From UBA8199 sp035358715 (lineage in GTDB: Bacteria; Verrucomicrobiota; Verrucomicrobiia; Limisphaerales; UBA8199), in assembly GCA_035358715.1 (NCBI GenBank), contig DAOPPX010000002.1, forward strand, positions 62,001-126,000: a DNA stretch of 64,000 nucleotides, read 5' to 3'. The notes under the pieces were generated by a model. The model did no database searches. It was not told the origin of the DNA and saw nothing but the letters and a program-made list of their open reading frames with translations. This document shows positions 44,103 to 52,413 of the stretch, piece after piece (the stretch's first letter is position 1; the number at the start of each line of letters is the position of its first letter). The position numbers and the translations under genes are program-made.

Positions 44103-44864
44103 ATGACTTCTACTGACCCAGAGACGGCGGGCACGGAGAGGCCCCGAGCGCCAGCCGGATGCTTCCCCCCCACGCATTGGTCGGTGGTGGTGGCGGCGGG
44201 GCGGAGTGACACGACGCGCGCCCACGCGGCGCTGGAGAAGCTGTGCCGCGCCTATTGGTTTCCTCTCTACGCCTATGCGCGGCGGCGCGGCTACTCCGTC
44301 GAGGACGCGCAGGACCTGACGCAGGAGTTCTTCACGCGGGTGCTGGAGCACCAATGGCTGGCCCGGGCTGACCAGGCCAAGGGCCGGTTCCGGACGTTTC
44401 TGCTGACTGCGATGGAGCGCTTTCTGGCCAATGAGTGGGACAAGGTGCGCGCCCGGAAACGGGGCGGGGGGCAGAAGAACATCCCGATCCAGCTCGACAC
44501 GGCGGAGACGCGCTACGGCGTTGAACCGATAGATACCCGCACGCCGGAGCAGGCCTTCGAATACCGGTGGGCGCTGGCGTTGCTGGACGAGGTCGTGGGC
44601 CAGCTCGAAGCGGAGTTCCGCGCGCGGGATCAGGCCGATTTGTTTGCCGCGCTCAAGCCGTGCCTGGTCGGCGACCGCGTCTCGCAACCCTACACAGAGC
44701 TGGCGGCGAGGCTCGGGATGGAGGAAGGGGCGGTGAAGGTGGCAGTGCACCGGTTGCGGCAGCGGTATCGGGAACTGCTCCGGGCGGAGATTGCCAATAC
44801 GGTGGACTCGCCCGGCGAAGTGGACGCCGAAATGCACCATCTGTTCAACGTGCTCGCCCGATGA
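44103..44864 (+). CDS. ECF-like RNA polymerase sigma factor 2
   Basis: A 253-residue sigma factor, paralogous to sigma factor 1 over its full length (THWSVVVAAGRSDTTRAHAA; VEDAQDLTQEFFTRVLEH; GMEEGAVKVAVHRLRQRYRE). Regions 2 and 4 are both intact. The ATG at 44103 is the first in frame after the REP element. Giant kinase 2 begins 224 bp downstream, repeating the sigma-kinase order of the first pair, which argues for a functional pairing. Confidence 0.9.
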   Translation: MTSTDPETAGTERPRAPAGCFPPTHWSVVVAAGRSDTTRAHAALEKLCRAYWFPLYAYARRRGYSVEDAQDLTQEFFTRVLEHQWLARADQAKGRFRTFLLTAMERFLANEWDKVRARKRGGGQKNIPIQLDTAETRYGVEPIDTRTPEQAFEYRWALALLDEVVGQLEAEFRARDQADLFAALKPCLVGDRVSQPYTELAARLGMEEGAVKVAVHRLRQRYRELLRAEIANTVDSPGEVDAEMHHLFNVLAR

Positions 44865-44892
44865 AAGGAGGCTGAAAGTGCCGCGCAGGAGC

Positions 44893-44909
44893 GCCGACTT
44901 CCAGTCGGC
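44893..44909. repeat. Small hairpin repeat before kinase 2
   Basis: GCCGACT (44893-44899) and AGTCGGC (44903-44909) with a 3-nt loop. The flanking sequence reads RSADFQSA if translated, a peptide recalled as a translated dispersed repeat in this phylum. It is part of the 224-bp sigma 2 to kinase 2 gap. Confidence 0.5.
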
Positions 44910-45088
44910 TTACAACGTCCACAGGCCACGCGGGACCTCGCGGTTCCCGGCGGCGGGAAGCCGACCGAAGGACAACCCCTTGCTTGAACCGGCATCAGTT
45001 CATCACGCACCACGCATCGCGCCGCACGCCTCGTGTTTTCCGTGTAACCTCGCCCTGCCGTTGCTTAACAGATGGCTGGAACCGAGTT

Positions 45089-48000
45089 ATGGATACTGAA
45101 CATATTTGCCCGTCCTGCCGCAAGCCGCTGCCAGCCGGCGCGCCGCAGGGCTTGTGCCCGGCGTGCCTGATGAAGGCGGGATTCGGAAGCGGAGTGGCCC
45201 CGGAGCCGGGCCAGCCGAGCCGCACGCCGCCCTTTGTCCCGCCGCCAGTGCCGGACGTAGCCAAGCTGTTCCCCCAGTTTGAGATCATGGAGCTGCTGGG
45301 GCAGGGGGGCATGGGAGCGGTTTACAAGGCCCGTCAGCCGGCGCTGGACCGGCTGGTCGCGCTCAAAATCTTGCCGCCAGAGACGGGCGCCGACTCGGGC
45401 TTCGCCGACCGGTTTACCCGCGAGGCCCGGGCACTGGCCCGACTGAGCCATCCCAACATCGTGGCGGTGCACGAGTTCGGAGAGGCGGGCGGGCTGCACT
45501 ACTTCGTCATGGAGTACGTGGAAGGGCTGAACCTGCGGCAGTTGCAGCAGGCGGGTCGGCTCGCGCCGCGCGAAGCGCTGAAGATCATCCCGCAAATCTG
45601 CGACGCACTCCAGTTCGCCCACGACGAGGGAATCGTGCACCGGGACATCAAGCCGGAGAACGTGATGCTGGACAAGAAGGGGCGGGTGAAGATCACCGAC
45701 TTCGGCCTGGCGAAGCTGCTGGGGCGCGAGCCGACAGCCATGCGCCTGACTGGCGCCAAGGACGTGATGGGCACGCCGCATTACATGGCGCCGGAGCAGA
45801 TCGAGCATCCGCAGGAAGTGGATCACCGGGCGGACATCTATTCGCTGGGCGTGGTCTTCTACGAGATGCTGACGGGCGAGCTGCCGCTGGGCCGGTTCGC
45901 GCCGCCGTCACGGAAGGTGCAGGTAGATGTGCGGCTGGACGAGGTGGTGCTGCACGCGCTGGAGAAGGAGCCGGAGCGGCGTTATCAACAGGCCAGCCAG
46001 GTCAAGAGCGACGTGGAAACCATCGCGGCGGCAGCGCCCAGGCTGAGCATGCCGGTCCAGGATGCGCCGCGGCCAGCTCATCCGCCCGTTCTCGGGGCAA
46101 AGGAGCCGGACGCCCCGAGGTTCACGGTGGAATCGGTGCGGCAGCAGTTTCTCGTTTTGGCCATCGCCTGGTGGATCGGCTATCCGGTGAGCATCGTAAG
46201 CGAGTTCGTGCGCTGGCTCGATGTCATCACCGTTCCGGCGCTCATTACCGCCACAGTGTTCTGGTGCATCCTGTTGTATCGGCACTGGGCGCTGCTGCAA
46301 GGGCATGGGGCGCGAACCACGCCCGGCAAGGCCGTGGGGTATGGCTTCATACCCATCTTCTGGTTCTACTGGTGGTTCGTGGCCTACGCTGGACTGGCCA
46401 CGGACAACAACCGATTCCTGCGCCAAATCGGCATCACCTCCCGGCGCATGTCATTTGGGCTGGCGGTCACCAGTTGCATTCTCGGCTGTCTCCTGTGCAC
46501 GGTTGGCTGGTTCCCGGTTGGCTGGGCCATTCTGATCGTGCCCTACATGATCATCGGCTTCGTCCTGGTGGTCCAGCAGCGGGACTGCGTGTTGGCGATG
46601 CTGGAAGCCAGAACTCTTGCCGCGCAACCGCAAGGGGAAACCGCCGAGCACCAAACGTCTCACCCGCACGCGGGTCAGCGGCCGGCCGACTGGACCGGGG
46701 CGCCGAGTTCAGGGGCCGGAATGGATCAGAGCCTCCTGACGTCGGCTGCTACGAGGCAGGAACCGCGCTTTTCGCGCACTGCCATCGTGGGTGCGTGCTG
46801 GAGCGTCTTTGGAATCCTTGCCGCGCTTTTCTGGCTGATTGCTCTGACGGAAGGCGGCCCCGGACAAAGGCCCACTAGACTGGGCTTCCTGTTGTTCGTG
46901 ACGTTGGTTCCGCTTGGCGTGACTTCGGTGCTCGGCACGACGATCCTGGGCGGGATTGCGATCTCCCGCATCCGGCACTCGCAGGGGCGGCTTTCCGGGC
47001 TGGGGCTGGCGGTATTTGACGTGCTGCTGTTTCCGCTGCTGGCGTTGAATGGGGGGCTGATCATCGGGTGGTGCTGGCTGGCGGACCAGGTCGCGCCGGA
47101 GTGGATGCCGCAATTGGGCAGGGGCTGGTTCTCGGTACTCATGGTGGGGCTGATGGTCACGAGCTGCGCGGTCGCGAGCTGGTTGATGACCAGGGCGGTG
47201 TGGCGGTCGGCGAATCGAACACCTGGCGGCGGCCGAACCGGCTCGGCGGCGGTTGCGCCGCGTGCAGGGCGTGCCTGGGGCACTGTCGCAGCGGTAGCGG
47301 GCGTGACCCTGCTATTCGCGGTGTTGGCTGGGATGTTCTCACTGGCGTTTTACCACTACTCGAAGAAGCAGGCAGTCACCACCTACGACGGCAAGAACGC
47401 CTTCGCAGTCCAGCAGAAGCTGCTGCGGGAGGTCGTCCGTCACTTAGAAGCTGCGAACTACCGGTGGGAGCGGTTGACCGTGGCCATCCACTATTTCGTG
47501 AACCCCGACGTGGCGGAATGCAAGATCGAGGGACTGCGGAAGCTGGTGAACAAGGAGCTGCCGGACGGGTCAGCCGCTCAGCAGGTGGACGCCCTTTCGG
47601 GAGGGCTGGACATTCGCCACACCGGCGATGGTGTTTGGGCCGTTCGGGGCAGCGGTGGTCTGGCCAAGGTCCAATTGCTCGTGGACGCCAAGGCGGAAAT
47701 GGGCCCGATCAGATGGCAGATGCCTCTGTTTACGAGACTCCTCGGGCATCGCGAGCCGGCGGGACCTCCGCCTGCGACCAGCCCCCCCCAGGATGCGGGC
47801 AAGTCGCGGGCTGCCTCGCGCAGCCAGTTCCCGAAGGCTGCCCACATCGGGGGAGGCAATTACTCAGTGATGATTCACCACGATGACGTGGACCTGCACT
47901 ACGCGCTCTTTTTCGCGGGCGAGTTCAGTTCTGATACCCAGGGGTCTGGTAACTCCAGAAGCCAGGCTTGGACGGACGACGGCAGCCTCAAGCTCAAGAG

Positions 48001-50962
48001 CGGGCGCACCTTCGGCTATCTGCGCGAGTCTCCGCGCCCGGACCGCCTGCGCATCAACGGGAAGGAGTATAATCTGCGGCAGGGACGCGTGTTTACCCTC
48101 AGCGACGATGGGGCCGTGGCGCAAATGGCCTTGTTTCCGCCGCTGGAAGTTGCGCGTGATCCACAGCGGCTTGCGGGTGTGCTCGCAAGTTCGGGCACTC
48201 CGGCGCCGTTCGGCCAGGCCAGGCCGGGCCAGTTCAAGGTCAGCTTGACCAACGGTCTGGAGTTCGAGGTGCTGGCCGTGGCGAGCAGTCCGCGCTCCAG
48301 CTCCGTCTGGTGGCGCCCCGACGGCACGCTCCTGCCCGAGGCGCCGGGTGACAGACTGGGTGCCTTCTCGACCCTGTGCCCGGACCGCAAAGCCGGCACC
48401 GAGTTTGCCCTCCTGACCAGGCGCGCCGGAGAGTTTGTGCCGGAGACGGAGCTGTTGCTGGGCTTCGAACCGCGGCCCAATTATGTCACCGCGACAGACC
48501 TCTACAAAGGCGGTCAGGCCAAAGGGCGGGTTACCCTCATAGGCTTCCGTGACGTCGTGCCGGGGAGTCTTATCTGCAAGATCGGGCTCGCCGATGGCGC
48601 GTGGGAGCGTGTGGCCACCTGGGACCAGACGGGCGTCCTGTTGAAGAATGAAAGCGGCAGCACCTTGCAGCTAATCCGCTCCGGCGCCGATGACCAAACC
48701 TGCCTCAAGCTCAATCACAACCTCGACCCCAGGAAGTTCGCCCTGCGTCTCGCTGCTAGGCTGAAGAGTGGGGAGCACAAAACGGCCCGGCTTTGCCGCG
48801 TTGAGTATGCCGGCCTGCAAAACGTCCACACCTGCTCGCTCATCCAGAACCTGCAGGACTCGGAGGTGGTCGCCTACGAGCTTTACCGTCTGCCGCTGCG
48901 CTGGGTCCGCGTGCCGGGGATCGCCACGCGGCCCGCAGTGCCGCTGATACAAGGCGATGCCGCTAGTTCCAACTCATCAGGCGGGGCCTCACACCTGGAG
49001 GACCTGTCCAAGGCAGACCAGGCGCGGGCCGTGGCGCTGTTCAATGACATTGAAGACTTCGGCCATGAGTTCAGCGCGGCATTTGACGCGAAGAACCTGG
49101 CCGCGGCCGAGACCGGTACGCGGCGCCTGTTGAACCTGCTGAGTAACTTCAACGCGGTGGTGAAGGGGACGGGCTATGAATTCCCTCCTGGCATCTTTGA
49201 CGACATTGGCAAGGTGCGGACCGCGCTACGAGGGGGCGACTGGGAGAAGGTCCAGCAAGCAGCGCGAGGCAACGATGCCTACCGGCGCGAGTTCAAGCGC
49301 ATCGCCACACGGATGGTCGAGCTGGCCCGCCAACAGCGGCAAGGAGCCACGGGCGAGCCAGCCCCAGAGTTGCTGGCGGAGTTAGTGTTTGCCGAGGTGC
49401 CCCCCGCTTTTGAACTCACGCCGAGCAACATGACGCGCAGCCGGTTGCTGCAACAAACGAACGTAGAGGTTCTGTCGGCCCCTCGCATACAAACTCCCTC
49501 CGGCACAGAAGCCCAGGTTCGGATCGCAACCCAGCCCGTCACACCGGACCGCCAGCGGCCACAATATGGCGTGGCTCCCGCGGGCATGACGGCTCGATTG
49601 CTGCCGGAGGTGGACGCCGACCAGGTCCGCTTCACCTTGAAAGTGACCCTCACCACCATGGAAGCCGGGGCCAAGGACGGCACGCTCGCCTCCGAGCAAG
49701 CCGCCACCCAGGAGTTCGCCGTTAGCGGGCGGGTTCCATTCGGAAGCCCGATGGTGTTCGAACTGGGCAGCGCCACGGATGGGCGCCGCCGCGTCGGGTC
49801 TATTGTCTTTACGCGCGTCCGGTCGGCCAGCGCCCCAGCCGTCGGCTTCGGCCCGGTGGTCGAGCGGGTGATCGCCGGAAAGGGTGATACGAACAAGCGG
49901 TTCATTGATCTGGACAAGGGGAGGTTGTTTGCGGCCTCCGAGTACTTCGGACCAAAGGCCGAGCCCAGCCCAGAGGAGACGCAGAAATGGCTGACGGAGA
50001 CCGGGATTGATGCCGTGGGGGACACGCGGCCGCTTTACGGAGGGTTGGTCGGTTTCAACCTGGTGGCCGCGCCGGTGCTGAATGAGGAGTGGGACAAATT
50101 ACCGCCCTCCAAACTGGACTATTACCTCGCCATGTCCACCCCAGGCACGCCTGTGGTCATGTCAGGCAAAGGGGCGTTGCCCGCGACCTACGCCGTGAAA
50201 ACGCGCGAGGGCGCGCGAGGGCTGCTGCAGATTGTCGGGATCAGCACCAACGTTCCGTCGGAAGTGAATATCCGCTACAAACTGGTGCAGCCTACCGCCA
50301 TGGCCGGGAATGCGCCAGACGGCGCGGTGGAGGCGGCGAGAACCAATCTTGCAGCTTACTTGGCACCGTCTGGATTTGCTCCTGCGGACGTCCTCGTCCC
50401 CACTAAAGACGACTACGCCCAAAGGGAGGTGATTGAGTTATTGCCGGATGGTCGGACGCACTTTCTAACGACCGTTGAAGAAGTGAACCATTCTGAGGTG
50501 CCATGGGAAACCTACCGCTTTGTCTGTTCTGATTTTGTCAATGTGACGAACATTACTGATGCCCGCTATCGCCCGATTCGCTTCGAGACGACCCGCGAAA
50601 GTGGGCTCCTTCACTTCTTCCTGACGCTAAACGAGCCTGTCCCGCCTGGGCGGCGGCTTTCGGTTACAACCGAAGGCACCGCCACTGGCCAGATCAGGCC
50701 GACGGGTGCTCCGGGCGTATTTGAGTACGCCATGCGCCATTGGCCGATGGCGGACCGCCGCACGCGGCGCATTGAATTGCATCGCTTGCCCCCGGGCGCA
50801 CGCCTCCTTGATAAAGAGCCGGGCGATCTCCAGGAGCGCACGCGGGATGGCCGTGTCGAACTATTCATCAACCGTCTCATCCCGACCGGCGACAGCCTGG
50901 AAATCATCTACCATTATCGCCTGGACGCTCCGCCTGCGACCAACGTCCACTCCAGCCCGTGA
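45089..50962 (+). CDS. Giant membrane Ser/Thr protein kinase 2 with secretin-like module
   Basis: 1957 residues from ATG 45089 (MDTEHICPSC). Zinc ribbon C7, C10, C23, C26; Hanks-type kinase with G-loop 71-76, K93, HRD Asp 186 and DFG Asp 204; a membrane region with a DUF4234-like segment (WWIGYPVSIVSEFVRW); further TM helices; a 'TNGLEFEVLAV' domain; a helical region; a secretin-like stretch (VEVLSAPRIQTPSGTEAQVR, then EFAVSGRVPFGSPMVFELG; about 49380-49830); one FGPVVER module (about 49850-50300); and a beta-rich C terminus. The frame is open 105 bp upstream, but the ATG at 45089 gives the zinc ribbon start usual for the group. It pairs with sigma factor 2. Confidence 0.88.
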   Translation: MDTEHICPSCRKPLPAGAPQGLCPACLMKAGFGSGVAPEPGQPSRTPPFVPPPVPDVAKLFPQFEIMELLGQGGMGAVYKARQPALDRLVALKILPPETGADSGFADRFTREARALARLSHPNIVAVHEFGEAGGLHYFVMEYVEGLNLRQLQQAGRLAPREALKIIPQICDALQFAHDEGIVHRDIKPENVMLDKKGRVKITDFGLAKLLGREPTAMRLTGAKDVMGTPHYMAPEQIEHPQEVDHRADIYSLGVVFYEMLTGELPLGRFAPPSRKVQVDVRLDEVVLHALEKEPERRYQQASQVKSDVETIAAAAPRLSMPVQDAPRPAHPPVLGAKEPDAPRFTVESVRQQFLVLAIAWWIGYPVSIVSEFVRWLDVITVPALITATVFWCILLYRHWALLQGHGARTTPGKAVGYGFIPIFWFYWWFVAYAGLATDNNRFLRQIGITSRRMSFGLAVTSCILGCLLCTVGWFPVGWAILIVPYMIIGFVLVVQQRDCVLAMLEARTLAAQPQGETAEHQTSHPHAGQRPADWTGAPSSGAGMDQSLLTSAATRQEPRFSRTAIVGACWSVFGILAALFWLIALTEGGPGQRPTRLGFLLFVTLVPLGVTSVLGTTILGGIAISRIRHSQGRLSGLGLAVFDVLLFPLLALNGGLIIGWCWLADQVAPEWMPQLGRGWFSVLMVGLMVTSCAVASWLMTRAVWRSANRTPGGGRTGSAAVAPRAGRAWGTVAAVAGVTLLFAVLAGMFSLAFYHYSKKQAVTTYDGKNAFAVQQKLLREVVRHLEAANYRWERLTVAIHYFVNPDVAECKIEGLRKLVNKELPDGSAAQQVDALSGGLDIRHTGDGVWAVRGSGGLAKVQLLVDAKAEMGPIRWQMPLFTRLLGHREPAGPPPATSPPQDAGKSRAASRSQFPKAAHIGGGNYSVMIHHDDVDLHYALFFAGEFSSDTQGSGNSRSQAWTDDGSLKLKSGRTFGYLRESPRPDRLRINGKEYNLRQGRVFTLSDDGAVAQMALFPPLEVARDPQRLAGVLASSGTPAPFGQARPGQFKVSLTNGLEFEVLAVASSPRSSSVWWRPDGTLLPEAPGDRLGAFSTLCPDRKAGTEFALLTRRAGEFVPETELLLGFEPRPNYVTATDLYKGGQAKGRVTLIGFRDVVPGSLICKIGLADGAWERVATWDQTGVLLKNESGSTLQLIRSGADDQTCLKLNHNLDPRKFALRLAARLKSGEHKTARLCRVEYAGLQNVHTCSLIQNLQDSEVVAYELYRLPLRWVRVPGIATRPAVPLIQGDAASSNSSGGASHLEDLSKADQARAVALFNDIEDFGHEFSAAFDAKNLAAAETGTRRLLNLLSNFNAVVKGTGYEFPPGIFDDIGKVRTALRGGDWEKVQQAARGNDAYRREFKRIATRMVELARQQRQGATGEPAPELLAELVFAEVPPAFELTPSNMTRSRLLQQTNVEVLSAPRIQTPSGTEAQVRIATQPVTPDRQRPQYGVAPAGMTARLLPEVDADQVRFTLKVTLTTMEAGAKDGTLASEQAATQEFAVSGRVPFGSPMVFELGSATDGRRRVGSIVFTRVRSASAPAVGFGPVVERVIAGKGDTNKRFIDLDKGRLFAASEYFGPKAEPSPEETQKWLTETGIDAVGDTRPLYGGLVGFNLVAAPVLNEEWDKLPPSKLDYYLAMSTPGTPVVMSGKGALPATYAVKTREGARGLLQIVGISTNVPSEVNIRYKLVQPTAMAGNAPDGAVEAARTNLAAYLAPSGFAPADVLVPTKDDYAQREVIELLPDGRTHFLTTVEEVNHSEVPWETYRFVCSDFVNVTNITDARYRPIRFETTRESGLLHFFLTLNEPVPPGRRLSVTTEGTATGQIRPTGAPGVFEYAMRHWPMADRRTRRIELHRLPPGARLLDKEPGDLQERTRDGRVELFINRLIPTGDSLEIIYHYRLDAPPATNVHSSP

Positions 50963-51020
50963 ACTGCCCATTTCCATCACCGCATCACTCCGTCACTCCA
51001 AACACAACAAGACAACACGA

Positions 51021-51467
51021 ATGAAAATGAAGATCCCTACAAGACTTATCAGAAACATAGCCATCACCGCAACACTCGTTGGACTGGTTGCCACCTTGGC
51101 AGCCCAGAGTGCCGCCCGAACAGGTGCCGTCTCGGTCAAGTCCATGCCCCCGTCGGTGGTCAAAACCGTCCCACCATCTGGCGACACCGCGGTGGACGCT
51201 GCGCTAGGTGCAATCAGCGTGACCTTCAGCAAGGACATGAAGACTGATCGCATGTGGTCCTTCTGCCAGATCTCAAATGAGACCTTCCCCCAGAAGGCTG
51301 GCGAAGTGCATTATCTTTCAGACAAACGCACGTGCGTCATGCCCGTCAAACTCGAGCCCGGCAAGACCTACGTCATCTGGATCAACCGGGGTCAATACAA
51401 CAGCTTCAGGGACACGGCTAACAACCCGGCAGTGCCCTACCTGCTGGTCTTTGAAACCAAGAAGTAA
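51021..51467 (+). CDS. Small secreted Ig-like (Big_5) protein
   Basis: A 148-residue protein with a Sec signal peptide (IAITATLVGLVATLAAQSA) and one bacterial Ig-like domain of the Big_5 type: VVKTVPPSGDTAVDAALGAI followed by SVTFSKDM, ending YLLVFETKK. Such domains mediate binding or serve as structural spacers. It starts 58 bp after kinase 2 and may be cotranscribed with it. The ATG at 51021 is chosen for its signal peptide; longer in-frame starts overlap the kinase gene. Confidence 0.72.
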   Translation: MKMKIPTRLIRNIAITATLVGLVATLAAQSAARTGAVSVKSMPPSVVKTVPPSGDTAVDAALGAISVTFSKDMKTDRMWSFCQISNETFPQKAGEVHYLSDKRTCVMPVKLEPGKTYVIWINRGQYNSFRDTANNPAVPYLLVFETKK

Positions 51468-51494
51468 GGGCAATCGCCGGGCTCGAACCCGCCG

Positions 51495-51680
51495 GCAAGC
51501 GGTGAAAGGCTCGCTGGATGGCGACACCGAGAGCGGGCCGGGCTTTTCGCAAACCACTCGCTTTGTGAAGACGCGCGAGGGTGGCCGCGGGTTGCTGCAA
51601 ATCGTCAGTTTCAGCACCAACAACCCGCCGGAGGTGAGGATTCGCTACAAGCTGGTTCAGCCATCAGACTGGCGCAGCCG
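51495..51680 (+). pseudogene. Remnant of a giant-kinase FGPVIER module
   Basis: The frame reads FVKTREGGRGLLQIVSFSTN and then PPEVRIRYKLVQ. It matches the end of the module in kinase 2 (VKTREGARGLLQIVGISTN; NIRYKLVQP) in both protein and DNA. There is no start, kinase domain or upstream body: the sequence before it belongs to the Ig-like gene in another frame. Block C of the composite repeat begins about 30 bp after it. It is probably what is left of a third kinase gene or of a local duplication. Confidence 0.7.
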
Positions 51681-51708
51681 CATTGCCGCCAACCAGGCCC
51701 CGGCTGCA

Positions 51709-51925
51709 GGGCGCGCCTCCACTGCCATAGAGTGCCCTACCGATGGTCCGGGGATGGTCGGGGACGGCCACTAGGCGGCCGCTAGACGGCCACTAGACGG
51801 CCACTAGACGGCCAGGAGATGGCTAAGCACGCGGCCAGAGGATAGGCCCGCTTGGTTGGATTAGTGCCTATGGGTAGGGTACTTACTGGGTACCCACCCT
51901 CCCTGGGTAATTCTATTCAGCGTGT
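51709..51925 (+). repeat. Composite dispersed repeat, copy 3: block C
   Basis: Matches 10484-10690: starts GGCGCGCCTCCACTGCCATA, contains the 11-bp tandem ACGGCCACTAG units, then ends with GGGTACTTACTGGGTACCC. Block A is missing here. Confidence 0.88.
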
Positions 51926-52079
51926 TGGCAGCCGGGCGGGCGCGTCTCAGTAGCTGGCAACCTCCCGGAGCTGAGGGCGATGTGGCAACGGTTGCCGGCG
52001 CTTCGAAGCCGGGCTGCGCCGCCGACTTCTGCTCATGGGCGGCTTCCCCAGCCCCAGCCAGCCAGGCCCGGTTTGGAGC

Positions 52080-52243
52080 CAATCCGCGCACTGTGGCCCC
52101 GCACAGGGGCAACCGCCTGTCCGCACGGCACTTCCGCACCTTTTATGCACCTGCGCCCCACCCTCTGCTCATCGTCCGCTCCCCGTCCCGCTACCGTAGT
52201 ACCTCTAACCCCGGGTTAGAGGTACTACGGTAGCGGGACGGGG
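52080..52243 (-). repeat. Composite repeat copy 3: inverted block B with 31-bp-arm palindrome
   Basis: On the minus strand 52175-52080 reads as block B (GGTGCGGAAGTGCCGTGCGG then ACAGGCGGTTGC). Adjacent, 52181-52211 and 52213-52243 form a perfect 31-bp inverted repeat with a central C, identical to the inner part of the palindrome at 35049-35137. Block B is thus inverted relative to block C in this copy. Confidence 0.88.
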
Positions 52244-52323
52244 GGACAACGGCGTGGTTGCCTGCCGCATTGCGAGCGAGGACCAGTCCGGGTGCCGGGC
52301 GGCACCGGGTAGCTGACGTGCAG

Positions 52324-52360
52324 TCGCCGGGAGGTTGGGCCTCCCGGCGACGCTGTTTTT
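52324..52360 (+). terminator. Strong intrinsic terminator without an obvious gene
   Basis: TCGCCGGGAGG (52324-52334) pairs perfectly with CCTCCCGGCGA (52340-52350) across a 5-nt loop; TTTTT follows at 52356-52360 on the plus strand. The nearest intact plus-strand gene ends nearly 860 bp upstream. It faces the katG stop codon from the other side. Confidence 0.6.
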
Positions 52361-52413
52361 GACGGGTCTTTCGGGGCCCTGTCCGGAGGGGCTCGAAAGC
52401 TCTTGTGCTGCGT

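Larger units (their letters stand above)
51468..52413. other. Spacer with kinase remnant and repeat copy 3
   Basis: 945 bp without an intact gene, holding a kinase-module remnant (51495-51680), block C of the composite repeat (51709-51925), block B on the opposite strand with a 31-bp-arm palindrome (52080-52243) and a strong plus-strand terminator-like hairpin (52324-52360). Confidence 0.7.

Noticed and set aside
51470..51500. tRNA T-arm-like sequence (CGGGCTCGAACCCG)
   Set aside because: No acceptor, D or anticodon arms around it; a chance palindrome.
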